A stretch of 52,903 bases of DNA from Gracilibacteraceae bacterium (GTDB lineage Bacteria > Bacillota > Desulfitobacteriia > Desulfitobacteriales > Syntrophobotulaceae): contig JAISAH010000060.1 in the NCBI GenBank assembly GCA_031266805.1, positions 1 through 52,903 of the forward strand, read 5' to 3'. The translations under genes and the position numbers were made by a program. A model generated the notes under the pieces. It was not told the origin of the DNA and ran no database searches. It saw only the letters and a list, made by a program, of their open reading frames with translations. Shown here piece by piece: positions 27,085 to 36,014 of the stretch; position 1 is the first letter of the stretch, and each line of letters starts with the position of its first letter.

Positions 27085-28875
27085 GTGAAAATGATTTGGG
27101 CAAAAAAACTGCTTGTTTTGTTCATGGCGGTTGTCTTTGCGTTCAGTGTTTCCGGCTGCGGCGAAACAGCCACCATCTTATCCCTAAACCGGGAATTCAG
27201 CGAGATGGAGATATATGAGCTGAATGAGGACGTCAAGCTGAATATCACTTTATCGGAAGAAATTTTAGCGGAAATGAATGAGGAAGAACGGGAGATCTTA
27301 GATAAGACGCTGGCTTTGCTGAGTGATTTTTCCGTTCGGGGCACGGTCGATACGCGAAAAATGGTTTTCGATCTGGCGATGGTTTATCGGGAGGACGGCG
27401 CGGAAAAACCTTTTGCCGCCATTATTCTGGACGCGCCCAGCCAGACGTGTTACGCCGATGTGAGGGGGATCCTCGACTGGCTCCGGGATTGGAAAAAGGA
27501 TTTTGTCGCGGCGGTGGAAGACGATCTTCAGGGCAAACAGTGGCTCAAGTTTGAGTTGAGCGAAGATATGGCGGAATTTTTGGATTATGAGCTGCAGGAA
27601 GAGTATAAACTTTTCCACAGCGTACTTTACAAGCTGGCGGCGGAGTATTTTTCCGGCATGGAAGACGACGTCTTTGGCGGATATGACAGCGGTTTGACGC
27701 AGCGGATCAGCGGCGGCGTCGAATTCCGGATCGAATATGAGCAGGCGGCGGACTATGTTGAGTCACTGGGTCTTTACGCTCTGAAACATCTGGACGAAAT
27801 AGGCGAATACACGACCGCTTTTTTGCAAAATATCACAGAGGAAGATCTGGAGATACTGGAACTTTCCGCTGACGACCGCGATGAAATGGTGGCGGGATTC
27901 CAGGAACTGCTAGCCGAAATCAAGGAAAATCAGGCGAAGTATGAAAACTATATCTATATCGCGGCCAGAGCGATCGAATTACCCGAGATCACTAAACTGC
28001 TCGGCGGCAGCTATGCGGCGCTGTCCATCAAGAAAAACGGCGACGTGTTTGAAAACAAATGCGACGTTCTCATCAACCTGAACACGAAAGACATGGCCTG
28101 GGGGGCGGCGGATTTCAATTACGGCGACAACTCCGTGCGGCTTACCCTGAGCGAGACCGCCAGACGCCAAAACGAGATGGTTCTGGATTTACCGGCGGCG
28201 GCTGATGTCGCCAATGCGGAGGATACGGTGTATTTCTCTGACTTCTTCTCCTATTACGGCCCGGAACGCCTGATGTACGAATGGGATGGTCTGGATTGGG
28301 AGGATTACGACTACGACTACGATTATAATTATGATGATGATTATAATTATGATGATTATGATTGGGACGACAGCAATTGGGATTACAGCGACGATGATTG
28401 GGATTATAACGACTACACGTGGGATTCGGATGACGGAAGACCGCACGGCGCCGAATACTCGGCCGTTTTGGGTGAGACGCTCACTAATCAGTTTTTTGAC
28501 TGGACGGTTGTTTCCTATGATGTGACGAGAGAATTCAAGGGACGCGCGTCATCCGCCGGCAGCAAATATGTGGTGGTGGACATTGAGGCGCTCAACATTA
28601 GCGACGAGGAAATACCCGTGGGCAATTTTGATTTTATGCTGGTCTATAAAGACAGCGACGGGAGCGAGACGACCGTGCCGGCTTATGAGGCGACTATCGC
28701 CGGTGAGATCGAAGGCATGTATCCGGATGAGGTCCCTTTGGCGCCCGGCGATTCGCTGGAGGGGTTCCTGCTGTTTGAGACCCCGGCGGAGGCGACGGAG
28801 GCCAGAGTGCTTTATCTGGAAATTTGGGACGATGATTTTGAGGGCGACACATACTACTATCAGCTTGATCTGTAA
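27085..28875 (+). CDS. Lipoprotein with an Asp/Tyr/Trp-rich linker and a DUF4352-like C-terminal domain
   Basis: Starting at a GTG behind GGGGGG, the protein has 596 residues. A signal peptide with a hydrophobic core (LLVLFMAVVFAF) ends in the lipobox VSGC, so the mature protein should be anchored to the outer face of the membrane. The central part (about 25-390) is helical, acidic and unrecognised. Residues about 399-450 are almost entirely Asp, Tyr, Trp and Asn. The C-terminal 130 residues resemble DUF4352 beta-sandwich domains (SSAGSKYVVVDIEALNIS, PVGNFDFMLVYKD). It is probably cotranscribed with the following gene, 40 bases away. Confidence 0.85.
   Translation: MKMIWAKKLLVLFMAVVFAFSVSGCGETATILSLNREFSEMEIYELNEDVKLNITLSEEILAEMNEEEREILDKTLALLSDFSVRGTVDTRKMVFDLAMVYREDGAEKPFAAIILDAPSQTCYADVRGILDWLRDWKKDFVAAVEDDLQGKQWLKFELSEDMAEFLDYELQEEYKLFHSVLYKLAAEYFSGMEDDVFGGYDSGLTQRISGGVEFRIEYEQAADYVESLGLYALKHLDEIGEYTTAFLQNITEEDLEILELSADDRDEMVAGFQELLAEIKENQAKYENYIYIAARAIELPEITKLLGGSYAALSIKKNGDVFENKCDVLINLNTKDMAWGAADFNYGDNSVRLTLSETARRQNEMVLDLPAAADVANAEDTVYFSDFFSYYGPERLMYEWDGLDWEDYDYDYDYNYDDDYNYDDYDWDDSNWDYSDDDWDYNDYTWDSDDGRPHGAEYSAVLGETLTNQFFDWTVVSYDVTREFKGRASSAGSKYVVVDIEALNISDEEIPVGNFDFMLVYKDSDGSETTVPAYEATIAGEIEGMYPDEVPLAPGDSLEGFLLFETPAEATEARVLYLEIWDDDFEGDTYYYQLDL
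28279..28437 (+). repeat. Low-complexity GAT/TAT-rich tract encoding Asp/Tyr/Trp
   Basis: Within the lipoprotein gene this tract is made mostly of gay and tay codons with tgg, coding for runs such as DYDYDYNYDDDYNYDDYDW. It differs sharply in base composition from its GC-rich surroundings and could slip during replication. Confidence 0.85.
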
Positions 28876-28915
28876 CGCGGCCGGGTCTGCCGCGCCGCGT
28901 CAAGGAGGAAATATT

Positions 28916-29488
28916 ATGCGAGAAGGGGGAATGATGAGCGTTGACGGCCTTGAAGAAATCAAGGATGAAATTTTGGCGTCGATGAAAGACAAATGGGAAT
29001 CAGCTGCGCGAGACACGCGTTCTAATGATAATAAAGCCAGAACTTTACTGGCTCTGGCTTTATCGGAATATCAAAATAAAGTTGACCTAGCGAATGACGA
29101 AATTTCTGTCTCAGAGTTACGGGAAGAATTCAACGCTTATTGTGACGATTTGAAAGCGCGGGATCAGCGGACAATTGATGAATTGTTCGCTGAATATGAG
29201 AACGTGAGTTCCAATAGAGAAAAACAGTATACCGATACAGAGCAGGAATATTTTGACAGATTCTCCGCCGCTGTAAATATGGGCGGGCGGGTGTACAAGG
29301 ATATAAAACGCTCCCGGGTATATTTCCCGAACGAGGGCGACGCTCTGAGTTACTGCGACGTACTGGACAGCAAAGATGTGAATCACGGGTATCCGGAATT
29401 ATGTGACAATGAATGGGAAACATGGGTCGAAAACACATCCGCCTCAGAATTATCCTTAAAATGGGTGAGGGCATTATTGGCGCGGTAG
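28916..29488 (+). CDS. Hypothetical helical protein
   Basis: A 190-residue soluble protein that follows AGGAGG by seven bases. The first two thirds are charged and helical (EEIKDEILASMKDKWE, SELREEFNAYCDDLKARDQ), likely coiled coil. The last third is more mixed (YFPNEGDALSYCDVLDS, CDNEWETWVENT). There is no signal peptide or membrane helix. I recognise no family. It lies downstream of the lipoprotein and upstream of the Ter operon, but a separate promoter before terD1 argues that it is not part of that operon. Confidence 0.7.
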   Translation: MREGGMMSVDGLEEIKDEILASMKDKWESAARDTRSNDNKARTLLALALSEYQNKVDLANDEISVSELREEFNAYCDDLKARDQRTIDELFAEYENVSSNREKQYTDTEQEYFDRFSAAVNMGGRVYKDIKRSRVYFPNEGDALSYCDVLDSKDVNHGYPELCDNEWETWVENTSASELSLKWVRALLAR

Positions 29489-29507
29489 CGCCCATGCAAT
29501 GTTCACT

Positions 29508-29603
29508 CGTCACTGCGAGGCGCGTAGCGCCGTGGCAGTCCAGTTTTACCGGGAAACTAAACTCCGGTTTTGCTGGATTGCTTCGCTTTGCTCGCAATGA
29601 CGG
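29508..29603. repeat. MITE-like dispersed repeat with imperfect 12-bp terminal inverted repeats
   Basis: A roughly 96-bp unit is bounded by CGTCACTGCGAG on the left and CTCGCAATGACG on the right; the ends are inverted repeats with one mismatch. The left half recurs near 37854 in the recombinase/surface-protein region. It has no coding capacity. Similar GTCATTGCGAGG units are common intergenic repeats in many bacteria. It fills most of the gap between the hypothetical gene and the Ter promoter. Confidence 0.75.
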
Positions 29604-29698
29604 GAATTAATCAGTGCTTCCGGGGTTGGCTATTTCCGTAATATTCAATAGGGCATGAAAGATTTTCAAGCAGGAAAATCGTGAATTGCAGCGAAGTA

Positions 29699-29727
29699 TT
29701 GTAACCGTTGATCACACGGAAAATAAT
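29699..29727 (+). promoter_or_regulatory. Promoter of the Ter operon
   Basis: TTGTAA and AATAAT are 17 bases apart, about 20 bases before the terD1 start. GAGGAG precedes the ATG. Confidence 0.5.
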
Positions 29728-29747
29728 ATGCGAAAGAGGAGACAGAC

Positions 29748-30326
29748 ATGGCGATCAATTTATCCAAAGGGCAGAAGGTTGACCTGACTAAAGGGAATGC
29801 GGGACTTGATCAGATCATGGCGGGGCTGGGCTGGGACACGAACAAATATGACGGCGGGCATGAATTCGACTTGGATGTTTCGGTTTTTCTGACCGGGGAA
29901 AACGACAAAGTGGCGAGCGACTCGGATTTTATTTTTTACAATAATCCGCAGGACGCGGCGGGCAGCGTCATTTACGGCGGCGATAACCGCACGGGCGAAG
30001 GCGAGGGCGACGACGAGAGCGTTAAGATCACGTTGAGCAAGACCCCGGCCGCCGTCCAGAAGATCGTCTTTACCGTCACTATCCATGACGCGGAGAGCCG
30101 CAGCCAGAATTTTGGCCAGGTATCGAACGCTTACATCCGCATAGTCAATCTGGCCAACAACGAGGAATTGATCCGCTATGATCTGGGAGAAGATTATTCG
30201 ATCGAGACGGCAATCGTGGTCGGCGAACTGTACCGCCACGGCGCCGAGTGGAAATTTTCCGCGGTGGGCAGCGGTTTCCAGGGCGGGCTGGCGGCGCTGT
30301 GCGGAAATTATGGCTTGAGCGTATAG
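29748..30326 (+). CDS. terD: TerD-family stress protein, copy 1
   Basis: A 192-residue TerD-type beta-sandwich protein. It shows the family pattern: [29 protein letters not shown] with the acidic calcium-binding positions, [37 protein letters not shown] and [19 protein letters not shown]. TerD proteins bind calcium and belong to operons giving tolerance to tellurite, oxidants and phage or colicin in various bacteria; the molecular role is not settled. It is the first gene of a seven-gene operon. Confidence 0.93.
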   Translation: MAINLSKGQKVDLTKGNAGLDQIMAGLGWDTNKYDGGHEFDLDVSVFLTGENDKVASDSDFIFYNNPQDAAGSVIYGGDNRTGEGEGDDESVKITLSKTPAAVQKIVFTVTIHDAESRSQNFGQVSNAYIRIVNLANNEELIRYDLGEDYSIETAIVVGELYRHGAEWKFSAVGSGFQGGLAALCGNYGLSV

Positions 30327-30342
30327 GAAGGAGGATAAGCGT

Positions 30343-30951
30343 ATGGCTATATCCTTACAAAAGGGCCAAAAGATTGATTTGAGCAAAAACGGCGCTCAAT
30401 TGACCAATCTGATGGTCGGTTTGGGCTGGAAAGAAGTCAAAGGCGGAGGCGGCGGTCTGTTCAGCGTGTTCAAGCAGAAGGTGGATGTGGATATCGACGC
30501 ATCCGTGCTGCTCATAGGCGAGAACGGAAAGATCGCTTCCCAGGAGGACCTGGTTTATTTTGGCAATAAAGACCATAAGAGCGGCGCCGTGCATCATTGC
30601 GGCGACAATCTGGTCGGCGGGACCACCGGCGGCATGGAAGATTCCGAACAGATCCTCATCGACCTGAACAAAGCGCCGGCGACGATTCACCGTCTCGTTT
30701 TCGTCGTCAACATTTATGACTGCGTGAAGCGTAAACAGCATTTCGGCTTGGTGGAAAGCGCCTATATCCGCATTGTGGACAAAAACGCCAATGAGGAGAT
30801 AGCGAGTTATAACCTGACGGAGGACTATGCGGGCAAAACGGCGATGGTGGTGGGGGAAATCTACCGTCACGACGGAGCGTGGAAATTCACCGCTATCGGG
30901 GAAGCGAATTATGACGCCGGTTTGAGCCAACTCGTCGGCCGTTATAATTGA
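30343..30951 (+). CDS. TerD-family stress protein, copy 2 (divergent)
   Basis: A 202-residue TerD paralogue that differs most from its neighbours. It keeps KGQKIDLSKN, VDVDIDASVLLIG and GEIYRHDGAWKFTAIG. It has an insert GGGGGLFSVFKQK after residue 30, HHCGDNLVGGTTGGMEDSE instead of the [13 protein letters not shown] calcium motif, and IYDCVKRKQHFGLVES instead of the HDA motif. The acidic cluster that binds calcium is therefore reduced, suggesting a different ligand behaviour or a heteromeric partner for the other two. The gap to copy 1 is 16 bases and GGAAGGAGG precedes its ATG. Confidence 0.92.
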   Translation: MAISLQKGQKIDLSKNGAQLTNLMVGLGWKEVKGGGGGLFSVFKQKVDVDIDASVLLIGENGKIASQEDLVYFGNKDHKSGAVHHCGDNLVGGTTGGMEDSEQILIDLNKAPATIHRLVFVVNIYDCVKRKQHFGLVESAYIRIVDKNANEEIASYNLTEDYAGKTAMVVGEIYRHDGAWKFTAIGEANYDAGLSQLVGRYN

Positions 30952-30979
30952 GACGCCGATATATTGAAAGGAGTTTAGC

Positions 30980-31552
30980 ATGGCTATTAATCTCTCAAAA
31001 GGGCAGAAAATCAGTCTGAGCAAGGAAGCGCCCAACCTGAAAACGGCGCTGGTCGGATTGGGCTGGGATGTCAAGCAGTTTGACGGCGGCGCGGAATATG
31101 ATCTGGACGCCTCGATTTTTCTGCTGAACGAAGGCGGCAAATGCCAGAACGACACGGATTTCATCTTCTACAACAACCTTTCCAGCGGCGGCGTGACCCA
31201 TTCGGGCGATAATCGCACCGGCGAGGGCGAAGGGGACGACGAAGCTATCACGATCGAATTTGAAAAAATCCCGGCCTATGTGGCTAAAATCGCCATTACG
31301 GTGACTATTCACGACGCGCCGAGCCGCGGACAGAATTTTGGCCAGGTGCAAAACGCTTATGTTCGTCTGGTGGACAAGCAAACAGGCGTCGAACTCCTTC
31401 GTTTTGATCTCGGTGAGGATTATTCAACGGAAACGGCGATCGTTTTCGCCGAAGTTTACCGGCATAGCGGCGAATGGAAATTCTCGGCGGTGGGCGCCGG
31501 CTTTAACGGCGGTCTGGAAGCCCTGTGCCGCAACTATGGCTTGAACATCTGA
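30980..31552 (+). CDS. terD: TerD-family stress protein, copy 3
   Basis: A 190-residue TerD protein close to copy 1, with [58 protein letters not shown] and [18 protein letters not shown]. The full calcium-binding pattern is present. Copies 1 and 3 look like a duplication with copy 2 lying between them. It is separated from copy 2 by 28 bases with AAAGGAG before the ATG, and from the lyase gene by 28 bases. Confidence 0.93.
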   Translation: MAINLSKGQKISLSKEAPNLKTALVGLGWDVKQFDGGAEYDLDASIFLLNEGGKCQNDTDFIFYNNLSSGGVTHSGDNRTGEGEGDDEAITIEFEKIPAYVAKIAITVTIHDAPSRGQNFGQVQNAYVRLVDKQTGVELLRFDLGEDYSTETAIVFAEVYRHSGEWKFSAVGAGFNGGLEALCRNYGLNI

Positions 31553-31580
31553 GGAGGAGAGGCTTTAATAAAACAAACAA

Positions 31581-32699
31581 ATGAAATATTTCGCTCACTT
31601 GGCGCCCGCGAAAGCTGACAGCTTGTTTTATTGCGCGCCGCAACAGTTCTTTCGCGATTCGCCCCGGGATTTGCTGCGTTTTGCGGTGGGCGCCCTGCTT
31701 TACACGCCGGCGACTGACCGGCGGATAGCGGAGATCGTGCGCCGTCCGCCTTGGCCGGGTCTGGGGGCGCTGGGACTCTGTCTGGAAGATTCGGTCGGCG
31801 AAGCGGAACGCCGGTCGGCGCAGAAAAATCTCATCCGTCAAGTGCGGCGGCTGACGCGGTTGGTGGCTGAGGGTGAATTGAGCCTGGAAGATCTGCCGCT
31901 GATTTTTGTGCGCGTCAAAGATTACGCGATGATGCAGGAATTACAGCCTTTTTTTCTGGAAAATGTTCCGCTTCTGACCGGCGCGATACTGCCCAAGGTC
32001 AATCTGGCGCGTCTGCAGGCTTATCTGCCGATAGCGGCGGAAATAAACAGGCGGACGGCGACCCCTTTTTATGTGATGCCGATTCTGGAAGACGAGGAAA
32101 TAGCGGCCTCCGCGGAGCGTTTGCTCGTATTGCGGCAAATACGGGAATTGCTGGATCAATATTATCCCTATGTGCTGAATATTCGCGTCGGCGCGACTGA
32201 TTGCTGCGGACTCTACGGTCTCCGCCGCTCGGTGGGCGCGTCCTCCGGGGACATTGGGCTCCTCACGTCTTATATCGCCGATATCACGCGGATTTTTGCC
32301 TTGCGGGACCGGTATACGATCAGCGCCCCTGTGTGGGAATATTTTCCACAAGAATCCGCTCAGGAGACGCAGCCAGAATTGGCCGGACTTTTTAAGGAAT
32401 GTCATTTGGATCTGCAAAACGGGCTGATTGGCAAAACCGCTATTCATCCTTCGCAATTGCTGCCGATCCAGGCTATGCACGCCGTGGATCGGGAAACATA
32501 CACTGACGCCGGCGAAATCGCGGAAGCCGCGGCCGCGGCCCGGGGCGTTTTTGCCAGCGCCGGCCGGAACAAGATGAACGAACCCAAGCCGCATGAGATT
32601 TGGGCGCGGCGCGTTTTGAAACAGGCTGCCGTTTACGGGGTTTTGCGCCGGGAGGTCAGCCGGCTTGATTTGTGGCGCGCGGCGAAAGGTGAGGTATGA
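31581..32699 (+). CDS. CitE-like C-C bond lyase of the Ter operon (HpcH/HpaI superfamily)
   Basis: A 372-residue TIM-barrel lyase related to the citrate lyase beta subunit. Visible motifs are LCLEDSVGEAERRSAQ with the metal-binding Glu/Asp, IFVRVKDY with the substrate Arg, GAILPKVN, IRVGATDCCGLYGLRRS and GKTAIHPSQL. This type is found in Ter-linked operons together with phosphoribosyltransferases and HAD phosphatases, where comparative genomics proposed synthesis of a nucleoside-like metabolite. GAGGAG lies rather far from the ATG (about 20 bases), with an A-rich stretch between. The stop overlaps the next start by four bases. Confidence 0.85.
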   Translation: MKYFAHLAPAKADSLFYCAPQQFFRDSPRDLLRFAVGALLYTPATDRRIAEIVRRPPWPGLGALGLCLEDSVGEAERRSAQKNLIRQVRRLTRLVAEGELSLEDLPLIFVRVKDYAMMQELQPFFLENVPLLTGAILPKVNLARLQAYLPIAAEINRRTATPFYVMPILEDEEIAASAERLLVLRQIRELLDQYYPYVLNIRVGATDCCGLYGLRRSVGASSGDIGLLTSYIADITRIFALRDRYTISAPVWEYFPQESAQETQPELAGLFKECHLDLQNGLIGKTAIHPSQLLPIQAMHAVDRETYTDAGEIAEAAAAARGVFASAGRNKMNEPKPHEIWARRVLKQAAVYGVLRREVSRLDLWRAAKGEV

Positions 32700-33964
32700 G
32701 CGAACATATTCTCCGGGCGGGTCCGCATTTGCGTCTGGCGCTGTCGATCCGCCGCGTCAGTTTTTGTTTGCGCTGGGAGCAGCTTTTTGGGCTGGCGGCC
32801 CGGCGCAATCCCCGGCGGGCTTTTCTTTTCGTCAGCCGCGTTCTGGGCAAACACCTGGCTATGCCGCCGCATAAACTGTTGGCGGCGGCGAAACTCTTGG
32901 CTCTGGAATATACCGGGCAGGGCGGAGCGGAGGATTATCTGCGCCTGCTCGACGCCGAAGCGTCGTTCCCGGCTTTAAACGCCGGTCTGATGACGGGGCG
33001 GGCGGATATCGCGGCGGCGGAGCGCACGGTTTTTATCGGGTTCGCGGAAACGGCCACCGGGTTGGGGCAAGCGCTGGCCAATTCGTTCCGGGGCGAGATT
33101 GCTTACGCTCATACGACGCGAGTCGTCCGGCCGGGCGAACCGGCGCTAAAATTTACGGAAGAACATTCCCACGCCAGCGAGCATTATTTATATTTGAATG
33201 AGATCGCTGATTTTATGACGTCATGCCGCTGCGCCGCCTTTGTTGACGATGAATTGACGACGGGGCGCACGGTGTTGGCCGGTATCCGCTGTTTGCGCGA
33301 AACTTACGGCTTGCGGCGGTTTTTGATCTTTTCGCTGCTTGATTGGCGCGACGCCGACGCTCGGCGGGCGCAGGCGGAATTGGCCGCGGAATTAGGCGCG
33401 GAGATCACCGCTGTTTCTCTGCTGCAGGGCGATTTTCGCGAAATCGGCGCGGGCGGCGCGGAGGAGAAAACAGCGACGGAGGATTATCGCGGGCAAGCCG
33501 GCGCCGACTACGCGGTGCTGGATCTGTCCGGTCTGGGGCTGCCGGGCGGCCGCGCGCCGCTTGACGCGGAGGAGCTAGCCGCGCGGCCGGGGCTATGCCG
33601 CCGGGCGGCGGAGACCGTAAAGAGTTTTTTGCCGGCAGGCGGCGGGCGGTTGCTGTATATCGGCACGGGAGAGCTGATTTACGCGCCGCTCATGTGCGCC
33701 GGTTATTTGGGCGGCGGCGACTTTCACTCGACGACGCAGAGCCCGATCATGCCGCTGGCCGGCTCGGCGATCGAAAGCGGCGTTTGTTTTGATTCGCCGG
33801 ATACTTACAGCCGGGCGGGCTATCTCTATAACGTGCCGGGCGGACGTTACGGGCAGGCGGTTATTTTCAGCGAAAAAAGCCTGACGCGCGAGCAGGGTAT
33901 CGGTCAGTTGGCCCTTTATCTGCGCCGTCAGGGGATCGGGCGGGTGACGGTGGTCCTGCTTTGA
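32696..33964 (+). CDS. Phosphoribosyltransferase with C-terminal TRSP domain
   Basis: A 422-residue two-domain protein. The N-terminal part (about 1-250) is a phosphoribosyltransferase of the Ter-operon type, with the PRPP-binding loop FVDDELTTGRT preceded by hydrophobic strands. The C-terminal part (about 300-422) fits the TRSP domain, including GTGELIYAPL, DFHSTTQSPI and FDSPDTYSRAGYLYN. The two domains typically occur together in Ter-associated biosynthetic operons. The start overlaps the lyase stop (ATGA) and follows AAAGG. Confidence 0.85.
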   Translation: MSEHILRAGPHLRLALSIRRVSFCLRWEQLFGLAARRNPRRAFLFVSRVLGKHLAMPPHKLLAAAKLLALEYTGQGGAEDYLRLLDAEASFPALNAGLMTGRADIAAAERTVFIGFAETATGLGQALANSFRGEIAYAHTTRVVRPGEPALKFTEEHSHASEHYLYLNEIADFMTSCRCAAFVDDELTTGRTVLAGIRCLRETYGLRRFLIFSLLDWRDADARRAQAELAAELGAEITAVSLLQGDFREIGAGGAEEKTATEDYRGQAGADYAVLDLSGLGLPGGRAPLDAEELAARPGLCRRAAETVKSFLPAGGGRLLYIGTGELIYAPLMCAGYLGGGDFHSTTQSPIMPLAGSAIESGVCFDSPDTYSRAGYLYNVPGGRYGQAVIFSEKSLTREQGIGQLALYLRRQGIGRVTVVLL

Positions 33965-35067
33965 CGGCGCGCGGATTGCAGCCGCCCGGAAGTTTCGCTC
34001 CGGAAGACGTGACCGTGCTCCTGCAGGACGTCAGCGGCCGGGTGGCGGAAAGGCCGGTAGCGGAGCGGGAAGACGCTGTCCAGCGCGGGCGTCATTACTC
34101 GGAAGATTTGCCGATAGAGCAATTGCCGGACGCCGAATATATGGATGTTTTTTTTCATTTGCTGCGCGCGGCCAGCCGTCGCGTGGCTCTTTACACCGGC
34201 GTATTGACGCGCCGGACGCTGCGGCGCCATAAACGTCCGGTGCTGGTTTCCCTCGCGCGTTCCGGCGTGCCCTGCGGCGTGCTCATGCGCCGTTATGCCC
34301 GCCGGGAATTGGGGGAGGATTTGCCGCATTTCGCCGTCAGCATCATTCGGGGCAAAGGATTGGATGAAAACGCCCTGCAGTGCATTCTGGCGGCTTACCC
34401 CGGCAGGCCGCTGGTTTTCGTGGACGGCTGGACGGGCAAAGGCGCGATCGCGCGGGAGTTGGCTGAGGCGTGCGCGGATTTCAGCCGCCGCCGTAATATT
34501 CCCTTGGCTCCCGTGTTAGCCGTGCTGGCCGACCCGGCCGGCGTCGCCGCGATCCGCGCGACCGGAGAAGATTTTCTCAACCCGTCATGCTGCCTGAACA
34601 GCACGGTCTGCGGCCTATTGAGCCGCACGGTGCATAACGCGGCGCTGGTTGGAGAGCGGGATTTTCACGGGGTACGCGTATATCGGGAGTTTGCCGGCGC
34701 GGACCAGACGGATTTTTATTTGCGGACGGTGGAATCGCATTTCGCGGAGCTGCGCGGGGAAACGGAAGCTTTGGCGCGCCGTCCGGCCGCCGCCGGTCCG
34801 GATACGGGCGGCTGGGCGGAAGCGGAACGTATCGGGCGCTTGTTCGGCGTGCGGGATATTCACCGCGTCAAGCCGGGTTTGGGGGAAACAACGCGGGTTT
34901 TGCTGCGCAGGGTGCCGGAGCGGATCTTGCTCCGGGAACCGGAACACCCGGATCTGGCGCATATTCGTTTGCTGGCTCTAAATAAAGGGGTCCCGACCGT
35001 CACTTTCCCGAACATGCCCTACCTTTGCTGCGGCTTGATCGCGGCGCGCGGAGAGAGTGAAGCGTGA
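33961..35067 (+). CDS. StiP/PRTase_1-type protein with a C-terminal PELOTA-like domain
   Basis: A 368-residue protein starting at a TTG that overlaps the previous stop (TTGA). The N-terminal 260 residues match the family annotated either as cysteine protease StiP or as a phosphoribosyltransferase. LVSLARSGVPCGVLMRR and FVDGWTGKG look like PRTase loops rather than a protease site. The C-terminal 100 residues (AERIGRLFGVRDIHRV to CCGLI) resemble a small PELOTA RNA-binding domain. The pairing with the TRSP-type protein is typical of Ter operons. The weak ribosome binding site suggests coupling to the upstream gene. Confidence 0.82.
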   Translation: MTARGLQPPGSFAPEDVTVLLQDVSGRVAERPVAEREDAVQRGRHYSEDLPIEQLPDAEYMDVFFHLLRAASRRVALYTGVLTRRTLRRHKRPVLVSLARSGVPCGVLMRRYARRELGEDLPHFAVSIIRGKGLDENALQCILAAYPGRPLVFVDGWTGKGAIARELAEACADFSRRRNIPLAPVLAVLADPAGVAAIRATGEDFLNPSCCLNSTVCGLLSRTVHNAALVGERDFHGVRVYREFAGADQTDFYLRTVESHFAELRGETEALARRPAAAGPDTGGWAEAERIGRLFGVRDIHRVKPGLGETTRVLLRRVPERILLREPEHPDLAHIRLLALNKGVPTVTFPNMPYLCCGLIAARGESEA

Positions 35068-35897
35068 TCATCACGGCGGATCTGGACGATACGCTGATTT
35101 TTTCGGCTCGCCGCCTCGCGGCCGCCGGGCTGTCGCCGGCCGGAGCCGTGCCTGTTGAGTACAAGGACGGCGAACCCGTCGCCTATATGACGGCGCCGGC
35201 TCTGGCGGCCCTGCGCGCGCTGCAGCGGCGCGCGGTGTTCGTTATCAACACTTTGCGCGGGGAGGAACAGGCGCGGCGGGTCGTTTTTATCCGGGACGGC
35301 GGCTGCCGCTATCTTTGCTGCCAGAACGGATTGTACATATATCGGGACGGCGCGCCGGACGCCGGTTGGGGGAAGGCGGTGGCCCAAGCCGCGGCCGCCC
35401 TGCCGCTGCGGCTGGAGGTTGCCGCGGCCTGGGTCCGGGCGCTGCCGGGGGTTTTGCTTCTCTCCCGCCGCTATGAATACATGGCGGTCTTCTTTGTCGA
35501 ACCGGCCGAATTTTCCGCGGCTCTCTACTTGGAACTGCGCCGGGATTTGGCGCGGCTGGGCTGGCGTCTGCAGCGCCAGCGGCGTAAGCTGTATCTCCTG
35601 CCTTTGGCGATCGACAAGGGACTGGCGCTGCTCCATATCTGCGGGCAGGAAGGAAGCGGCGGGCAGGGCGCGGTCGGTATCGGCGATTCGTATTTTGATT
35701 GGCCGTTCTTAGCTTTGTGCCGGCGCCGATTATCTTTGGCGGGCAGCTCTTTGGCGGCGACCGGAACGAAAGACGGGGAATTCGCGCCGGACGAGACTAA
35801 GCCGTCGGGGATAGAGTTTTCGCGGCGGCCGCTCTTGGCCGGGACGGAGGAGCTGTTGCTGCGCCTTTGCCATGAGATGGATTTAGAAGATCTGTGA
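35064..35897 (+). CDS. HAD-superfamily phosphatase of the Ter operon
   Basis: A 277-residue HAD hydrolase with the nucleophile motif ITADLDDTLIFS (the first Asp of DLDDT) at the very N-terminus, VINTLRGEE at the position of motif II, a Lys near DKGLALL, and motif IV GIGDSYFDWPF. A cap domain lies between motifs II and III. It probably removes a phosphate from the product made by the lyase and transferases; this is inference from operon position. It starts at a GTG overlapping the upstream stop and is the last gene of the operon, followed by a terminator. Confidence 0.85.
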   Translation: MIITADLDDTLIFSARRLAAAGLSPAGAVPVEYKDGEPVAYMTAPALAALRALQRRAVFVINTLRGEEQARRVVFIRDGGCRYLCCQNGLYIYRDGAPDAGWGKAVAQAAAALPLRLEVAAAWVRALPGVLLLSRRYEYMAVFFVEPAEFSAALYLELRRDLARLGWRLQRQRRKLYLLPLAIDKGLALLHICGQEGSGGQGAVGIGDSYFDWPFLALCRRRLSLAGSSLAATGTKDGEFAPDETKPSGIEFSRRPLLAGTEELLLRLCHEMDLEDL

Positions 35898-35904
35898 TCG
35901 CTGG

Positions 35905-35937
35905 AAACGCGCGGAGAAAAATTACCGCGTTTTTTTC
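35905..35937 (+). terminator. Intrinsic terminator of the Ter operon
   Basis: A 7-bp perfect stem AAACGCG/CGCGTTT with a 14-base loop runs directly into a T-rich tail. It lies just after the HAD stop codon. Confidence 0.75.
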
Positions 35938-35980
35938 CCCGGATCTGTAATTCCGGCGCCCTCTCCGGCATCTTATAAGT

Positions 35981-35999
35981 AACAATCAAAATTATTGTT
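35981..35999. promoter_or_regulatory. Short inverted repeat before the small zinc-finger gene
   Basis: AACAAT and ATTGTT form a 6-bp inverted repeat with a 7-base centre, just after a TATAAG box at 35974 and just before the GAGGAG ribosome binding site. Placement between a possible -10 and the start suits an operator. The -35 (TTCCGG, 17 bases away) is poor. Confidence 0.35.
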
Positions 36000-36014
36000 C
36001 GAGGAGTTGGGAGT

